NCBI GenBank assembly: GCA_905250885.1 | Contig: CAJNOQ010000750.1 | Location: 1-42,040, forward strand | Source of the DNA: Didymodactylos carnosus | Lineage: Eukaryota; Rotifera; Eurotatoria; Philodinida; Philodinidae | Length of the DNA: 42,040 bases | Direction: 5' to 3' | Shown here: positions 1 through 10,900 of the stretch, piece by piece | Position numbering within the stretch: the first letter of the stretch is position 1 | How the letters are laid out: the number at the start of each line of letters is the position of its first letter | Program-made: the position numbers and the translations under genes | Notes under the pieces: model-generated | Database searches by the model: none | The model's input: the letters and a program-made list of their open reading frames with translations, nothing else | What the model was told of the DNA's origin: nothing

Positions 1-209
1 ACTAGGAACGGTAACTGGTCACCAGTTCCAGTTACTAGGAACGGTAACTGGTCACCAGTTCCAGTTACTAGGAACGGTAACTGGTCACCAGTTCCAGTTA
101 CTAGGAATGGTAACTGGTCACCAGTTCCAGTTACTAGGAATGGTAACTGGTCACCAGTTCTTTTTACCAGTTACTAGGAACAATGAGAACTGGAACTGTC
201 CCACCCCTA
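1..209. repeat. 33-bp tandem repeat at the end of a hAT-like element
   Basis: About five copies of a 33-base unit start at 1, 34, 67, 100 and 133, then decay by about 182. Each unit contains the near-palindrome AACTGGTCACCAGTT. The array runs off the left edge. After it comes a terminal-looking sequence ending in CCCACCCCTA near 200-209, whose complement starts TAGGGGTGGGACAGTTCC. Short GGAAC/GTTCC motifs just inside a TAGGG-type end are seen in many hAT-like non-autonomous elements. The assignment is an inference because the other end lies outside the window. Confidence 0.7.
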
Positions 210-2511
210 CATTCACTGTTGTATTCAGCACTGATGAAGATATAAAAGAAATACAGAAAATTCGAGAAACTTGATTTCTTCTTCAGATTAAACTTCATAG
301 CATACAGACTTTGTTTTGATTTAAAACCAATTTTAGACTGTGAAAACTCGAAAAAACTGGCGAAAGTTGGAAAAGCGTCAGGCGGCCATATTATTTGTAA
401 ACTTTGGATCTGACCTTGTACTTTTATTTGAAAATTTTTAATCGAATTTTGTAGGCCATTAAATTCTCTATAAAATGCAAATAGTGAGAATTTCTCGCAT
501 CTCTTTACCCCTTCACAAACTTCCTGTCAGTTCGAAAAAGGGATTGGACAAAAACAGGAAGTTTTGGAAAAGACTTTTTCCCACAATGATAAGTTAACTT
601 GAGAAAATAACTAGGTGAATTTGTTCAGTTTCTATCAGGCTTTCGAATGAAATATTGCGCGAACACAACGGATAAAACTGGACTGAGTTATAGCCAAAAT
701 TTCAGAGATGGATCATTTTCACAAATTATCGCTGGTCTCACTTTGTAAATTCTATAACTCGGTCAGATCAAGTCCTAGGAGGCGATAAACTTATTCATAA
801 CCCCAGTTTTGATTGTAGAATCGAATGAGATCATCAAAACTATATGTCAATTTTGGCCATGTTATGGCGTTCCTCGACGGGTTCAAAAAACCTCTCTTAA
901 GCACATGGGAAGAATATGATAGGGATGCCCAAAGCGATTTAGTAATCGAACACTCATACATGTCATCGAACGAATTAATGAACTATCCAGTATAAAAAGA
1001 AAGTTAATTCTTCTTCGATTATGTTTTTGTTTTAACACTTATTGGTTTTTTTTCTTTTTTAAACATATTTGTCGTACTTCTGCTAATCGATCTATACTTC
1101 GCGTCGTCTATAAACTGTTAATATAATTGCTCTTTTTTCCTTCCAATAAAATATTTTTCCTTTTCTGTTATGTACATAATATATTTATATACACATATAT
1201 ATATAGTATCTATTCTGTATAAGTACCGTTCCTCTATCAAATACTGAAAATCGCATGGTTCCAGCTCTTTCCGTTAAAAAGTTATTTGAAAAAATGCTGG
1301 GGATCATTCTTTTTATGGACGAATAGTAATTGGGAACAAAGCAAACGAATAGGATTGTATCATAGCGCCTCTTCTCACGTGCAATACATTTTAGAACAGA
1401 AAAGAAATAGAAGTACTCGCTATTAATAGTGTACATAAAGTTGTTTTTTTTGAAGCGTTTAGTTCCTATGTTACAATTTACGCAACCTTTTAACCAATGT
1501 CAAGCTTTTCTTTTTATCTCTTTCATGTTCAAAAACTGCTCACTAATTAAACAAAATATCGGAGAAAAAAATTTCTGAAGGAAAAAGATTGGGATAATAA
1601 TCTTTTTTGATGGAATTCTAAATGGGAAGCTTTTTTTAAAAAATTCATGAGTAGCAGAAACTCCATCAAAACCAATTCAGTTTTTAGATGTTTATTACAG
1701 TTTTTACATATGCCTATTACAGACAAGTACGAACATTTTTTTAAAATATCAGAACTCTATTTCTTTAACTTTTCAAAGATAAAAAAGTTGCTAATGAGGG
1801 TGAGTTTTTATTCCGGGTTTAAGAAATAAATTGTGAAATTGAGGTTTAGCGACGACAATCAGCACCTTGTTCGACCGACACCTCTGACTATAAGTCTATT
1901 TACTGACTGCCATACTTAACTGATATACACATGCATCACCACTTCACCATCTGAGATCTTGGCGCCATTTTAAACCAGTTGCGGATAGAGATATTCTGTA
2001 GCAAACACTTTCTCGAATATATCAGAAAGTGGACATACTGTTTATATCAAATTGAAAAGTAGGCAATTTTGTTAAACTATGTGTCACGATAAACAATAAA
2101 ATAGTATAGGTATGAGAATATTAAGCGAAATTTTTTATTCAAAATCAGAATATGGTTTTTATAATTGATTTCAATAAACGATTCCATAAAACCATATTTT
2201 CGAACACAAATTTAGTCGACCATCGTTGAACGCAAAAATTGATTGCTATCGGAATAACAGTTTTTATTACAGTTGCATAGATGATTTTGTACTGGGATAT
2301 TGATGACACACGACTTATGAAAATAGAAGCCTTTCTCCCTGATTGATTTGCTAGTTTAAGATCTCTATTGTTCAATATTTATTTTCAATTTTAGATCGTA
2401 ATAGATACAAGACCCTTACTGTTTGTATCTTGAACAGTATATATCTTCTTGATTGTCGGTTATTATTCTATATTTTTCAATTTTATTTTTGTTTTGTACA
2501 CGTCTTATGCC
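210..2511. other. Gene-free stretch upstream of the RPRD2-like gene
   Basis: I see no convincing coding region. Short open frames on either strand have no splice context or family resemblance. There is a small inverted repeat at 517-564 (AAACTTCCTGT with ACAGGAAGTTT). An AT-rich TATATAT stretch lies near 2438, about 70 bases before the start codon, and could belong to the promoter, but nothing proves it. Confidence 0.5.
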
Positions 2512-5500
2512 ATGTCATCGGGGCATGTCGAAGAATCTAATTTTGAAAAACGTTTATCAAATGTAAATAGTACGCAAGACAGTGTTCAAACATTATCTCT
2601 ATGGATATTGCATCATCGAACAAATCATGAACATATTGTCAAAGTTTGGTTCAAAGTATTAAAAAAAGGTAAACAAGTTTTTGATGCAATAAACTTTTAA
2701 TTTATTCTCTTCTTGCATTCCATAAATAATTACTTAAAAAAACTAAGTATTTAACAGTGCGTTGTAGATAGATTATCAACAAATTTTTGAAAAAAAATAA
2801 CTATTTTCTAGACAAAAACAATTGTGTGTAAGATAAACTGTATATGAACTTTTCCTTATTATCTTTTGTTTTAGCAAAAGCATTACATCGTTTAACATTA
2901 TTTTATGTGGCTAATGATGTTGTACAAAACGCAAAACGAAATAATGCACTCGTTTATCAAGAAGCATTTAAACCATTTCTTAATATGGCCATGGCTTTTG
3001 TCAAGTAAGTAGTCGTATTAAGAAGAAAAATACTAATCTGTAATTGACTATTGTTGGTCATTTTTTTTTCTAGAGAAAATGCGATTAAAAAAAAAGTTCA
3101 ACGAATATTAGAAATATGGCGAGAACGAGGTGTCTATGATGAAGAATTTATTGAAGAATTATTGAAAAAATTATTAGGTTTGCATTTGTGGTTATGTAAA
3201 AAAATCTTGTATTTAAATTTTGTGCATTGTAGGCAATGAAGGATATGAAAAAGATAAAGAAGTAGCACGTGTGATATCAGAATTTCAAGTATGTACTTTA
3301 AAAATCCTATTAGAAAACTGTTTCATTTCAAAAAACTAACTGAGGAGAAAATGAACCTTAATGCTACTAGTTAGTAAAGCTCTGCTTAAAAACTTGTTTT
3401 TCAGCTGTGAACAATTTTCTTGTTAAAAGTTGTATAAATTTTACTAAGGGTCCTAAATTATTGTCTAAAAACTGATGACATCGTATCTTAAAAGTGGCTT
3501 TCTTTTGGTGATGAGTACTTTACTATTACAAGGATCTCTTTGTAACGAAATGTTTAAGTGGATGATTTTTTTAAACTAACTCCCTTTGTAACTCTAAAAA
3601 CCATACTTTGATCCATATTTAGATACAGCCTCGAGAAATTATGTTAGCAATATCTTAAAAAGACCATCATTCCCTAAAAGATTTCATTAATATCCGACCG
3701 AGATAGCTTTCTGACATGGAGAGAGGAGGCTGGCTTTAGGTAATTTTTCGAAAGCCTTTTAACTATATATTTTTTGCAGTGATAGATCATTATAGTTTAT
3801 TGTATTTATTTGAGGTTTTTTCTCTGTCATTTCAGCCAAAATCTTTATGTGAAGCATTGCTTCGTTTTAAAAGCCTGGAATCTGAAACATTACTTAAAGA
3901 ACAAATTGTAAATATCAATAGTAAATTAATTGATTCAATGTCAGTGGATGCTGTTAGAAAATTAAAAGGTAAATTATTTTTTAAATTTTTTCTCTTTCAG
4001 TTGGACTTGTTTATTTTATGTTTTGATTTTAGATAAACCATCGACGGATGCATTTCGAAGTGAATATGAAGATGTACGAGAAAAATTTGAAGACTATTTA
4101 TCATATTTAGAACGTTTAACAACGGAACGGAAAAAAATTAAACAATATTGTGAGCAAGCAGAAATATTTTACGATGCTCAATATCAAGATGCCAACATTG
4201 TAGTCGAAGTTCGTATTTATATTTCATTAACTTTGTTTTATTTTTACGGTTTATATAACTATGTGTACTGTTCGTTAAAACAGTAAAAAAGGATTTTTCT
4301 GATTGGAAATATTTCACTCATTTATTATTCAACTAATTACAAGAAAAACTTAAGTCTTATTATAATTGTTCTTGTTGTTTTAGGCATATAAAAACTTCGG
4401 TGATAAAGTAGCAGCATTAAAAAAAAAATTAGATTGTTTGATTCGTGATCTACCAGAATCAGCGTCACCACCTATTGCCGCTGATGTTCCATCACCAGGT
4501 GAGTAAGACTGATGTACAATGTGATAGAGATCAATGATGTTTTGTCCTGTGTTTCTAAAGAGACAATTTCTATTGAGTCTTGGAGATGTTTATCATTCGA
4601 GGAAAAAAAACGTTTTCCTTGAAAAATATTCGTTTTTTTGTTTCTGTTGCGCTCAATTAGAATGAACATAGTTTTTTGTTAAACCAATATAAAATTCATA
4701 TATAATTGTGAAACTCGACTTGAATCATTGTGTTTAGTTAATTTTACAACCGCTCTGTAGTTACTAGAGACTCAAATAGAATTCATTTCTGAAAGAATCA
4801 AACGAAAATATCACGCCCGGTTTCCACCTTTCTCAAGGGACTGAGTCTCTAGTAACTACAAAGCGGTTGTAAAATTAACTAAACACAATATAAAATTGAA
4901 AGTTAGAAAACGTTATACAAAAATTGAATTATTTTTTTGATAGAGAATTTTAATTGTTTGTTTTTTTACAAAGGGAATACACCGCCAGATTATCGGCAAA
5001 CCGATATGGATTTATCCGATAATGAAGATAAATCAGCATTTGATCGTAATGCAGGTAACGCATAGATAAATTTACTTTGATAAGAATTGTTAGACACATT
5101 GTTTATTGTGGAAATATTCTTTTAATAAATCAACAATTGTCTAGTTGCAGTCACCAAAACACGAGCTGATCCAAGACATCGACGAAATCAAATACAACAC
5201 AATCAGAATGCGAATACAAATAACAACACCAATAATAATACAAAAGATGCGGATGAACGATCAAGGAAATATGACTTATCAACAAACACGAATGGAACCA
5301 ACTCAACGTCCAATAATACGGCAGATATATCAAAAGTAACTAAATTTTAACAGTTTTTGTCAAATGATAAGTTTTGAGTATACAATTTTTAATATGGCGA
5401 TTGTTCTCAGATTCTCGGATGAGTCGTTTACTTGGAAGAAAGACAATGTCAAATATTTTTGGTCTTTCCTACTATTTTCCCAAGAGTAATATCCCTTCCT

Positions 5501-6495
5501 TTTAGAACGTTAATTAAAATTTTTTTCACAAGAATATATAGTAGAGTCCTGCGGGTTTAGCCTGATCCCGATTCCGATATAGTCCAGAGTATTCTCTTGC
5601 AGAATCTGTGCTGCTATATTTCTTATGTTTGTTCGAATTGTTTGTTACGTTGTTCAAAATTTTTATCCAAGCCGGTTGCAATATGTAAAATTTCTTTTTT
5701 GTGAGAGGGAGCCTCCTATGAATAGATATGACATGTTATAAAGAGCTAATGATCTTGGAAGAACAAATGTTTATTTGTAAAGTTTTCTAATTAGTTGACT
5801 ATTACTGACCGACATCTTTAAAAGTGCTGCTTCTGTTACAAAGTGTTTTTTTAACAATTCAGTTGCTACATAAATTCATTTCATCTTTATAGGATAGCCC
5901 AATGATTAATGTTGACTTAATAACCGAATTACTTGTTCAACATAGTCAATCTACTGGTTTTGAAAAAAGTCTTGAAATGTTGACACAAACATTGAAACAA
6001 TTAACCGATCCAAATTCTTCTTCTGCAAACTCTATTCCCATTACATCGACAATGACCACCTCAGCAGCATCATCTATAATGTCACAAACAGTACCATCGT
6101 CATTACTAACATTTGCATCAAATACGTCAACACCTGCTGCAGTAATTCCAACATCGACTACACATCCACTCGAGGATTTACTCTTAAAGCGTCTTCAGAT
6201 GCCTTCACCACCATTAGCAAATATTCCTCCTTGGTACAATCCTCCTTCACAGCAGCCACCACAATTTAATCCATTATCTTTACAAGCACCATCTCCAACA
6301 ATTCCCGGTTTTTCATCAAGACTGGTTTCTCCAAATACAAGTCAGGTACCACAGCAACAATTTATTCCACCTTCATTATTTCCTCCTGTACCACCTTCTC
6401 TAGTGCAACAATTTTATCCACAGCAGCAGCAACAACAACAACAACAACAACAACAACCGATTTCGCAATATCAAAATTTACAGCAAAGACAATAG
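2512..6495 (+). CDS. RPRD2: RPRD2-like CTD-interaction domain protein, ten exons
   Basis: The exons are 2512-2668, 2875-3004, 3074-3177, 3233-3288, 3836-3968, 4033-4208, 4384-4498, 4974-5054, 5145-5335 and 5893-6495. All introns are GT-AG and all phases agree, giving about 581 residues. Residues 1 to about 133 form a CID domain, with SVQTLSLWILHHR, the VANDVVQNAKR helix and ILEIWRERGVYDEEF as in RPRD1/RPRD2. Residues about 150-285 are the RPRD coiled coil, including IVVEAYKNFGDKVAALKKKL. An acidic DMDLSDNED patch near 305, an Asn/Ser-rich part and a Pro/Gln-rich tail with 12 glutamines (558-569) follow. The long tail and acidic patch favour RPRD2 over the roughly 320-residue RPRD1 proteins. 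Family members bind the phosphorylated C-terminal tail of RNA polymerase II in the nucleus and influence its dephosphorylation. The start was chosen because MSS followed at once by the CID matches the family. Confidence 0.9.
4727..4889. mobile_element. 163-bp MITE in RPRD2-like intron 7
   Basis: This is a perfect-ended inverted repeat. The first 48 bases, starting ATTGTGTTTAGTTAATTTTA, match the reverse complement of the last 48 with one mismatch (CTCTG against CTTTG). The loop between the arms is about 67 bases and codes for nothing. It lies within a GT-AG intron, so it should be spliced out. Because the palindrome runs into the flanks, the target-site duplication is not certain. A CAATATAAAATT 12-mer occurs at 4685 and at 4886, but the left copy is about 30 bases from the end, so I do not treat it as the duplication. 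Confidence 0.85.
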
Positions 6496-6635
6496 ATAAC
6501 TTTTTTTGTTTTATGTTTTGTAAGTACATAGTTTATCTCGATATTTCTTTAATTTTTTCTGAGAACGTTTTTTGTGCGAAAGCACGTGTATGAGTGTATA
6601 TGACTCGTTATTTCTGTTCGAAATATATGTGTACG

Positions 6636-6668
6636 AATAAACTTTGATTTTTGTTTGGATTTAATAAA
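6636..6668 (+). promoter_or_regulatory. Polyadenylation signals of the RPRD2-like gene
   Basis: Two AATAAA hexamers lie at 6636-6641 and 6663-6668, about 140-170 bases after the stop codon. That is a usual distance for a compact 3' UTR. Which one is used cannot be told from sequence. Confidence 0.5.
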
Positions 6669-7933
6669 TTCGATGATGCTGTTTGTATCATGCAGGCATG
6701 TATGTACGTGTACATAATGAAGACATATATTAATGAAAGTTTAAATGAAAAGAACTGTTGAAGAGTATCAGGGAATAAATAATGATTGAATCATCAAATT
6801 AAAATCTAAATTTTTAGATACGTTTTATAAGAACGCACAAAATTCTTGAACTAAGCAATCCACTTCCAAAAAAGAACACATCTATCAGAAAGACGTTAAG
6901 TTAGAACATCCAAAATCTGAATAAAATTAAGAAAGTAATCGGACAAATCTTAATATAAATAAATTAATGTAAAAGTTATAACAAAAATTGTATGTTCATT
7001 TTCCGAAAATTTAAATTCTCTTTTAATAATTTCTAAATTAGATGGGTAGGAAGATGCAATACACATCAAATTAACTGAATTTTGTCATCAATAAGGCAAA
7101 AACAATCGACGAATACAATAGAACTATCACAAGACGTGTCTATTCGTAATATTGCACTCATCGTATCTAAAACAAAGTTGAGAACTGACAGGTTTTAGTT
7201 GTCTGACATCTTTCTGTAGAAGAGAATTGACATCTTTAATATTAGTATTGAGAAGGATTATAAACTGATGTATATCTAACAGACACGCTTTAGAAAAGAA
7301 AATATGATCCATGAAGCGGTACTAAATTTTCAGCGTATCATCGAAGATTACATCCAAATTACAATTTTCCTAATAACTAAGTTAGCGGCTACTTCACAAT
7401 CGTTTTGTGAAATATCGTTGTCAGCTTTTTGTGTTTTGGCTTAAGTATTCTTAAAATAATGTTCTTAAAGTATTTACTGAATCATTTTATGATCTTTGTT
7501 GATTTGCCCGCTTGAGACGTTTCAAGAAAATAATTTTTGTTAAAGTAGTTCAATAATTTCCGCTAGAATGATCGATATTCTTCGTTTATCTGACGAATAA
7601 GTAGTGATTGATAGATGGATCTGTATATTATACGACACACAGAATGTATGTTGGAATCGATAAATGTTCATGGAGATCCTCTTGCATCTTTAATCATCGG
7701 TCAAATAGAAAAAAATAGAAAAAAATATTCTTTTCAGAAATAATGATAAAATCATAAAATTTGTAGTAAGTAACGAAACTCGACTGTACTCGGTTAACAC
7801 CTGGCAAAAGAAAAGAATATCACCTGTTTCCAGGTACAATAATAAAAAAGTATTTTTATCTATGCACACATTTCACTCTCATTTTGCAACGTCATAATTT
7901 TGAAACTGACTAGTCTATCGTTAGATTTTGGAG
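6669..7933. other. Intergenic stretch between the two plus-strand genes
   Basis: About 1.3 kb of AT-rich sequence with no supported gene. It should hold the promoter and 5' leader of the LamG/repeat gene. I see no clear TATA box, repeat array or inverted-repeat element. Confidence 0.5.
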
Positions 7934-10900
7934 ATGAAACCAATTGACTTTCTTTTCCTATTAATTCCTTTGATTTCTGGCAAAAATACGGAATTTTTGA
8001 CAAGAGTCTCATATGAAAATAGAAATGTTTCTGTATACGCGGCTATTACAAATCATGCACGTGACCCAAAAACATGGGTATTTTTCTATGACCCATCGGT
8101 AATGTTACCTGTGAATGAAAAATGGTTAGTTTCATATAATAATGAAGTAAGAGTCAATATTAATTTTGGTAATAGTGAATTAGACCATTTAACACGAACA
8201 GCCATTGTATCATCGTTACATCCTGATATTAATAAATTTGCTCTATTTTGGACTATAAATCCATTATCAATTGATATTCTAACTGCATATATCACCGATG
8301 AATTCAATGATTTACTACCAGGTGTATTTCCATGTTATAAGACGTATGTAAACACAGCGAATTCGCTATTATGTCATTTTGAGTGTGCATCAATGCTCAT
8401 AGCCACAAAGGTTATTGAAAAACTTTTATGTGGAAAATATACAATTAAATTTTTTTTTCAAATTGATGTTGAATTGGTTGGAAATAGACTATCAAATTTT
8501 CAACTGAAAATGTTTGCTAAAAAACATATTGACAATAAAAGATATATTCATCGTAGTCAAATGTCAAAATTTGTTGCAAATTATTTTGTTAATGTACAAT
8601 CATTAGATGATACAATTAGCGAAAAACAATTACAATTGTTATTTGAACAAGCGATGACTACTACAGAACGTCTTAAATTAGATGTTCAATTATATAATGA
8701 TATTTGGATGTCAACCGATATTAAACCCAAAACATTTGAAAAAGCTATAAATAATTTATTTTACACAAGTTATAATTCATGTGTATTATTTCATTTACGT
8801 AATCAACACGATTCTTATTTATCAATTAATACTACGAGACGAACATTCTGTTTAAAAGATATTCAAACTATATTTGAGAAAAAAGATTTGGAAATTGAAT
8901 GGAGTAGAAAACAACAATGGATTATAAAAGCATTTTATGTTCATAAACTATTAGATATCTTAGATGTACTACAATTGGCTCTTATCACGAACTTATTTCG
9001 TCAAGATGAATCAAATGCAATATCAATTCATACTGTCAATTGTATTAATTGGTCGAAAAAATGTCCTTGTCAATCGGATAGACCAGCACTTGTATTTTAT
9101 GGAACTGGTATTCAACGTGTACTAATTTGTACTAATAGACTGAATATACATGTTGATGATATAACAATTGAAATAAGAATTAGACCAGATGAATTACCAT
9201 TACAAGTGACACAGGTATTCGATTTACTTGGAATATTTGTCATTTCCTATTTATCAGATGGAAAAGTTACATTTACGGTTGGAGGTTCTTTGCCAGTAAT
9301 CAGTCTAGTTCCAATTGAATTAGATAAATGGACACATATTGCTGGTGTCTTTTATTCGACACAAAAACTTGTACAGTTATTTATTAACGGTCAGCTTGCA
9401 TCTACAGTGACATTGGACAAGCCACCTTTTTTTCGAAATATGTTTAATGGGTATCTGGCTATCGGTAATAATCATAAAACAACTATTTTACAAGGTTTTA
9501 TCGGAGCATTGTGCGATGTGAGAATATGGAACTGTATTCGATCTCCCAATGAGATATTGTTCAATATGAATGTGTCGTTAATTGGAAATGAAACGTGTTT
9601 GACTGGTTATTGGCCCTTGTCGGATGGAAAAGGTCAAATTGTTTATGATTTAACACGTTTTCGGAACATAGGAACACTGGGAATAGATTCTAATCCGGGT
9701 TCAGATGACCCAACATGGTCTGTTGTTTTACCACCGTCAGTACTTGCACAACATACTATTAAAACAAATAACTTTACAAGTAATCTATCACTACCGATCA
9801 TCTTTCAGTGGGGGTTACCCGCAGATGTTCCGGTAACATTTTTCACCCCTTATTTTTCTTTGTTTGATATACAAACATAAGTTTCATTTAGGTCACGGGG
9901 GATTATGATGGTGATGGTTTATCAGATTTTGCCATTTGGCGTCCTAGTACTCTAACATGGTATATAACACCAAGTACGAATCCTCTCGTAATTCTAACGA
10001 GAACATGGGGACTTCCAGGAGACGTACCCGTAAGTTTCATTTTATGAATACATAATGAGTATATTTTTATGAAAGGACGGCGGATGGTTTCTACAAGAAA
10101 ATGGCCCTATATATTTTTGAGAAGATAATGACTGGAACTGATCAGGAACCGTTGGTTATTTAGTTTTTAATATGTCTGCATCTTAAAAGTTGATTGTAGA
10201 CTACCACATCCTGGAATTTTTAATCATTTCTAAGCACTGACCCAGAAGGCCTATTCGATCATATTTATTCATTTTTCTCGGTGAGTTCGATGTTCTGCAT
10301 TTTTCTGTGTATAAATCATTCTGAGTTCGCTGGTAAAACTACATACATTTTATTATATTGAATACGGGTTTCATATATGGGGAGATCATAGATAATGTTT
10401 AACCAATAACTCTATGAAGACATTAGTTTGAAAAGATACGTGGTGTTATAGATCATTTTAAAGCGCGTTTGATTGCGCATTTTATTCATATATAAGATTC
10501 TATTAAGTACATCGAACTCATCGAGAAAAATGAATAAATACGATCGAATAGGCTTTCTGGACCAGTGCTTAGAAATGATTAAAAATTCCAGGATGTGGTA
10601 GTCTACAATCAATTTTTAAGGTGTAGACATATTAAAAACGAACGGTTCCTGATCAGTTCCAGTCATTATCTTCTCAAAAATATATAGGGCCATTTTCTTG
10701 TAGAAACCATCCGCTGTCCTTCCATGGTTAGATTGGTAGGGAGAAGTTTGCTGTGCAACTCTGCATGTATGAAAAAATCTAAATCCAGGCGCATTTAACA
10801 AAATGCAATGATTTCCAATTTTCCTGTTTTTTGGAGCTTCTAGAAAGTTTTGCCAGTAACCATAAGAAAACCACTTTGCAGATTCTAAAAACGGACACTT

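Noticed and set aside
1185-1436. Minus-strand open frame of 83 residues near the left end
   Set aside because: No family resemblance or splice signals; length is within chance expectation here.
4685-4897. 12-base direct repeat CAATATAAAATT on both sides of the intron 7 MITE
   Set aside because: The left copy is about 30 bases from the element end, so it is not a target-site duplication. Probably chance in AT-rich DNA.
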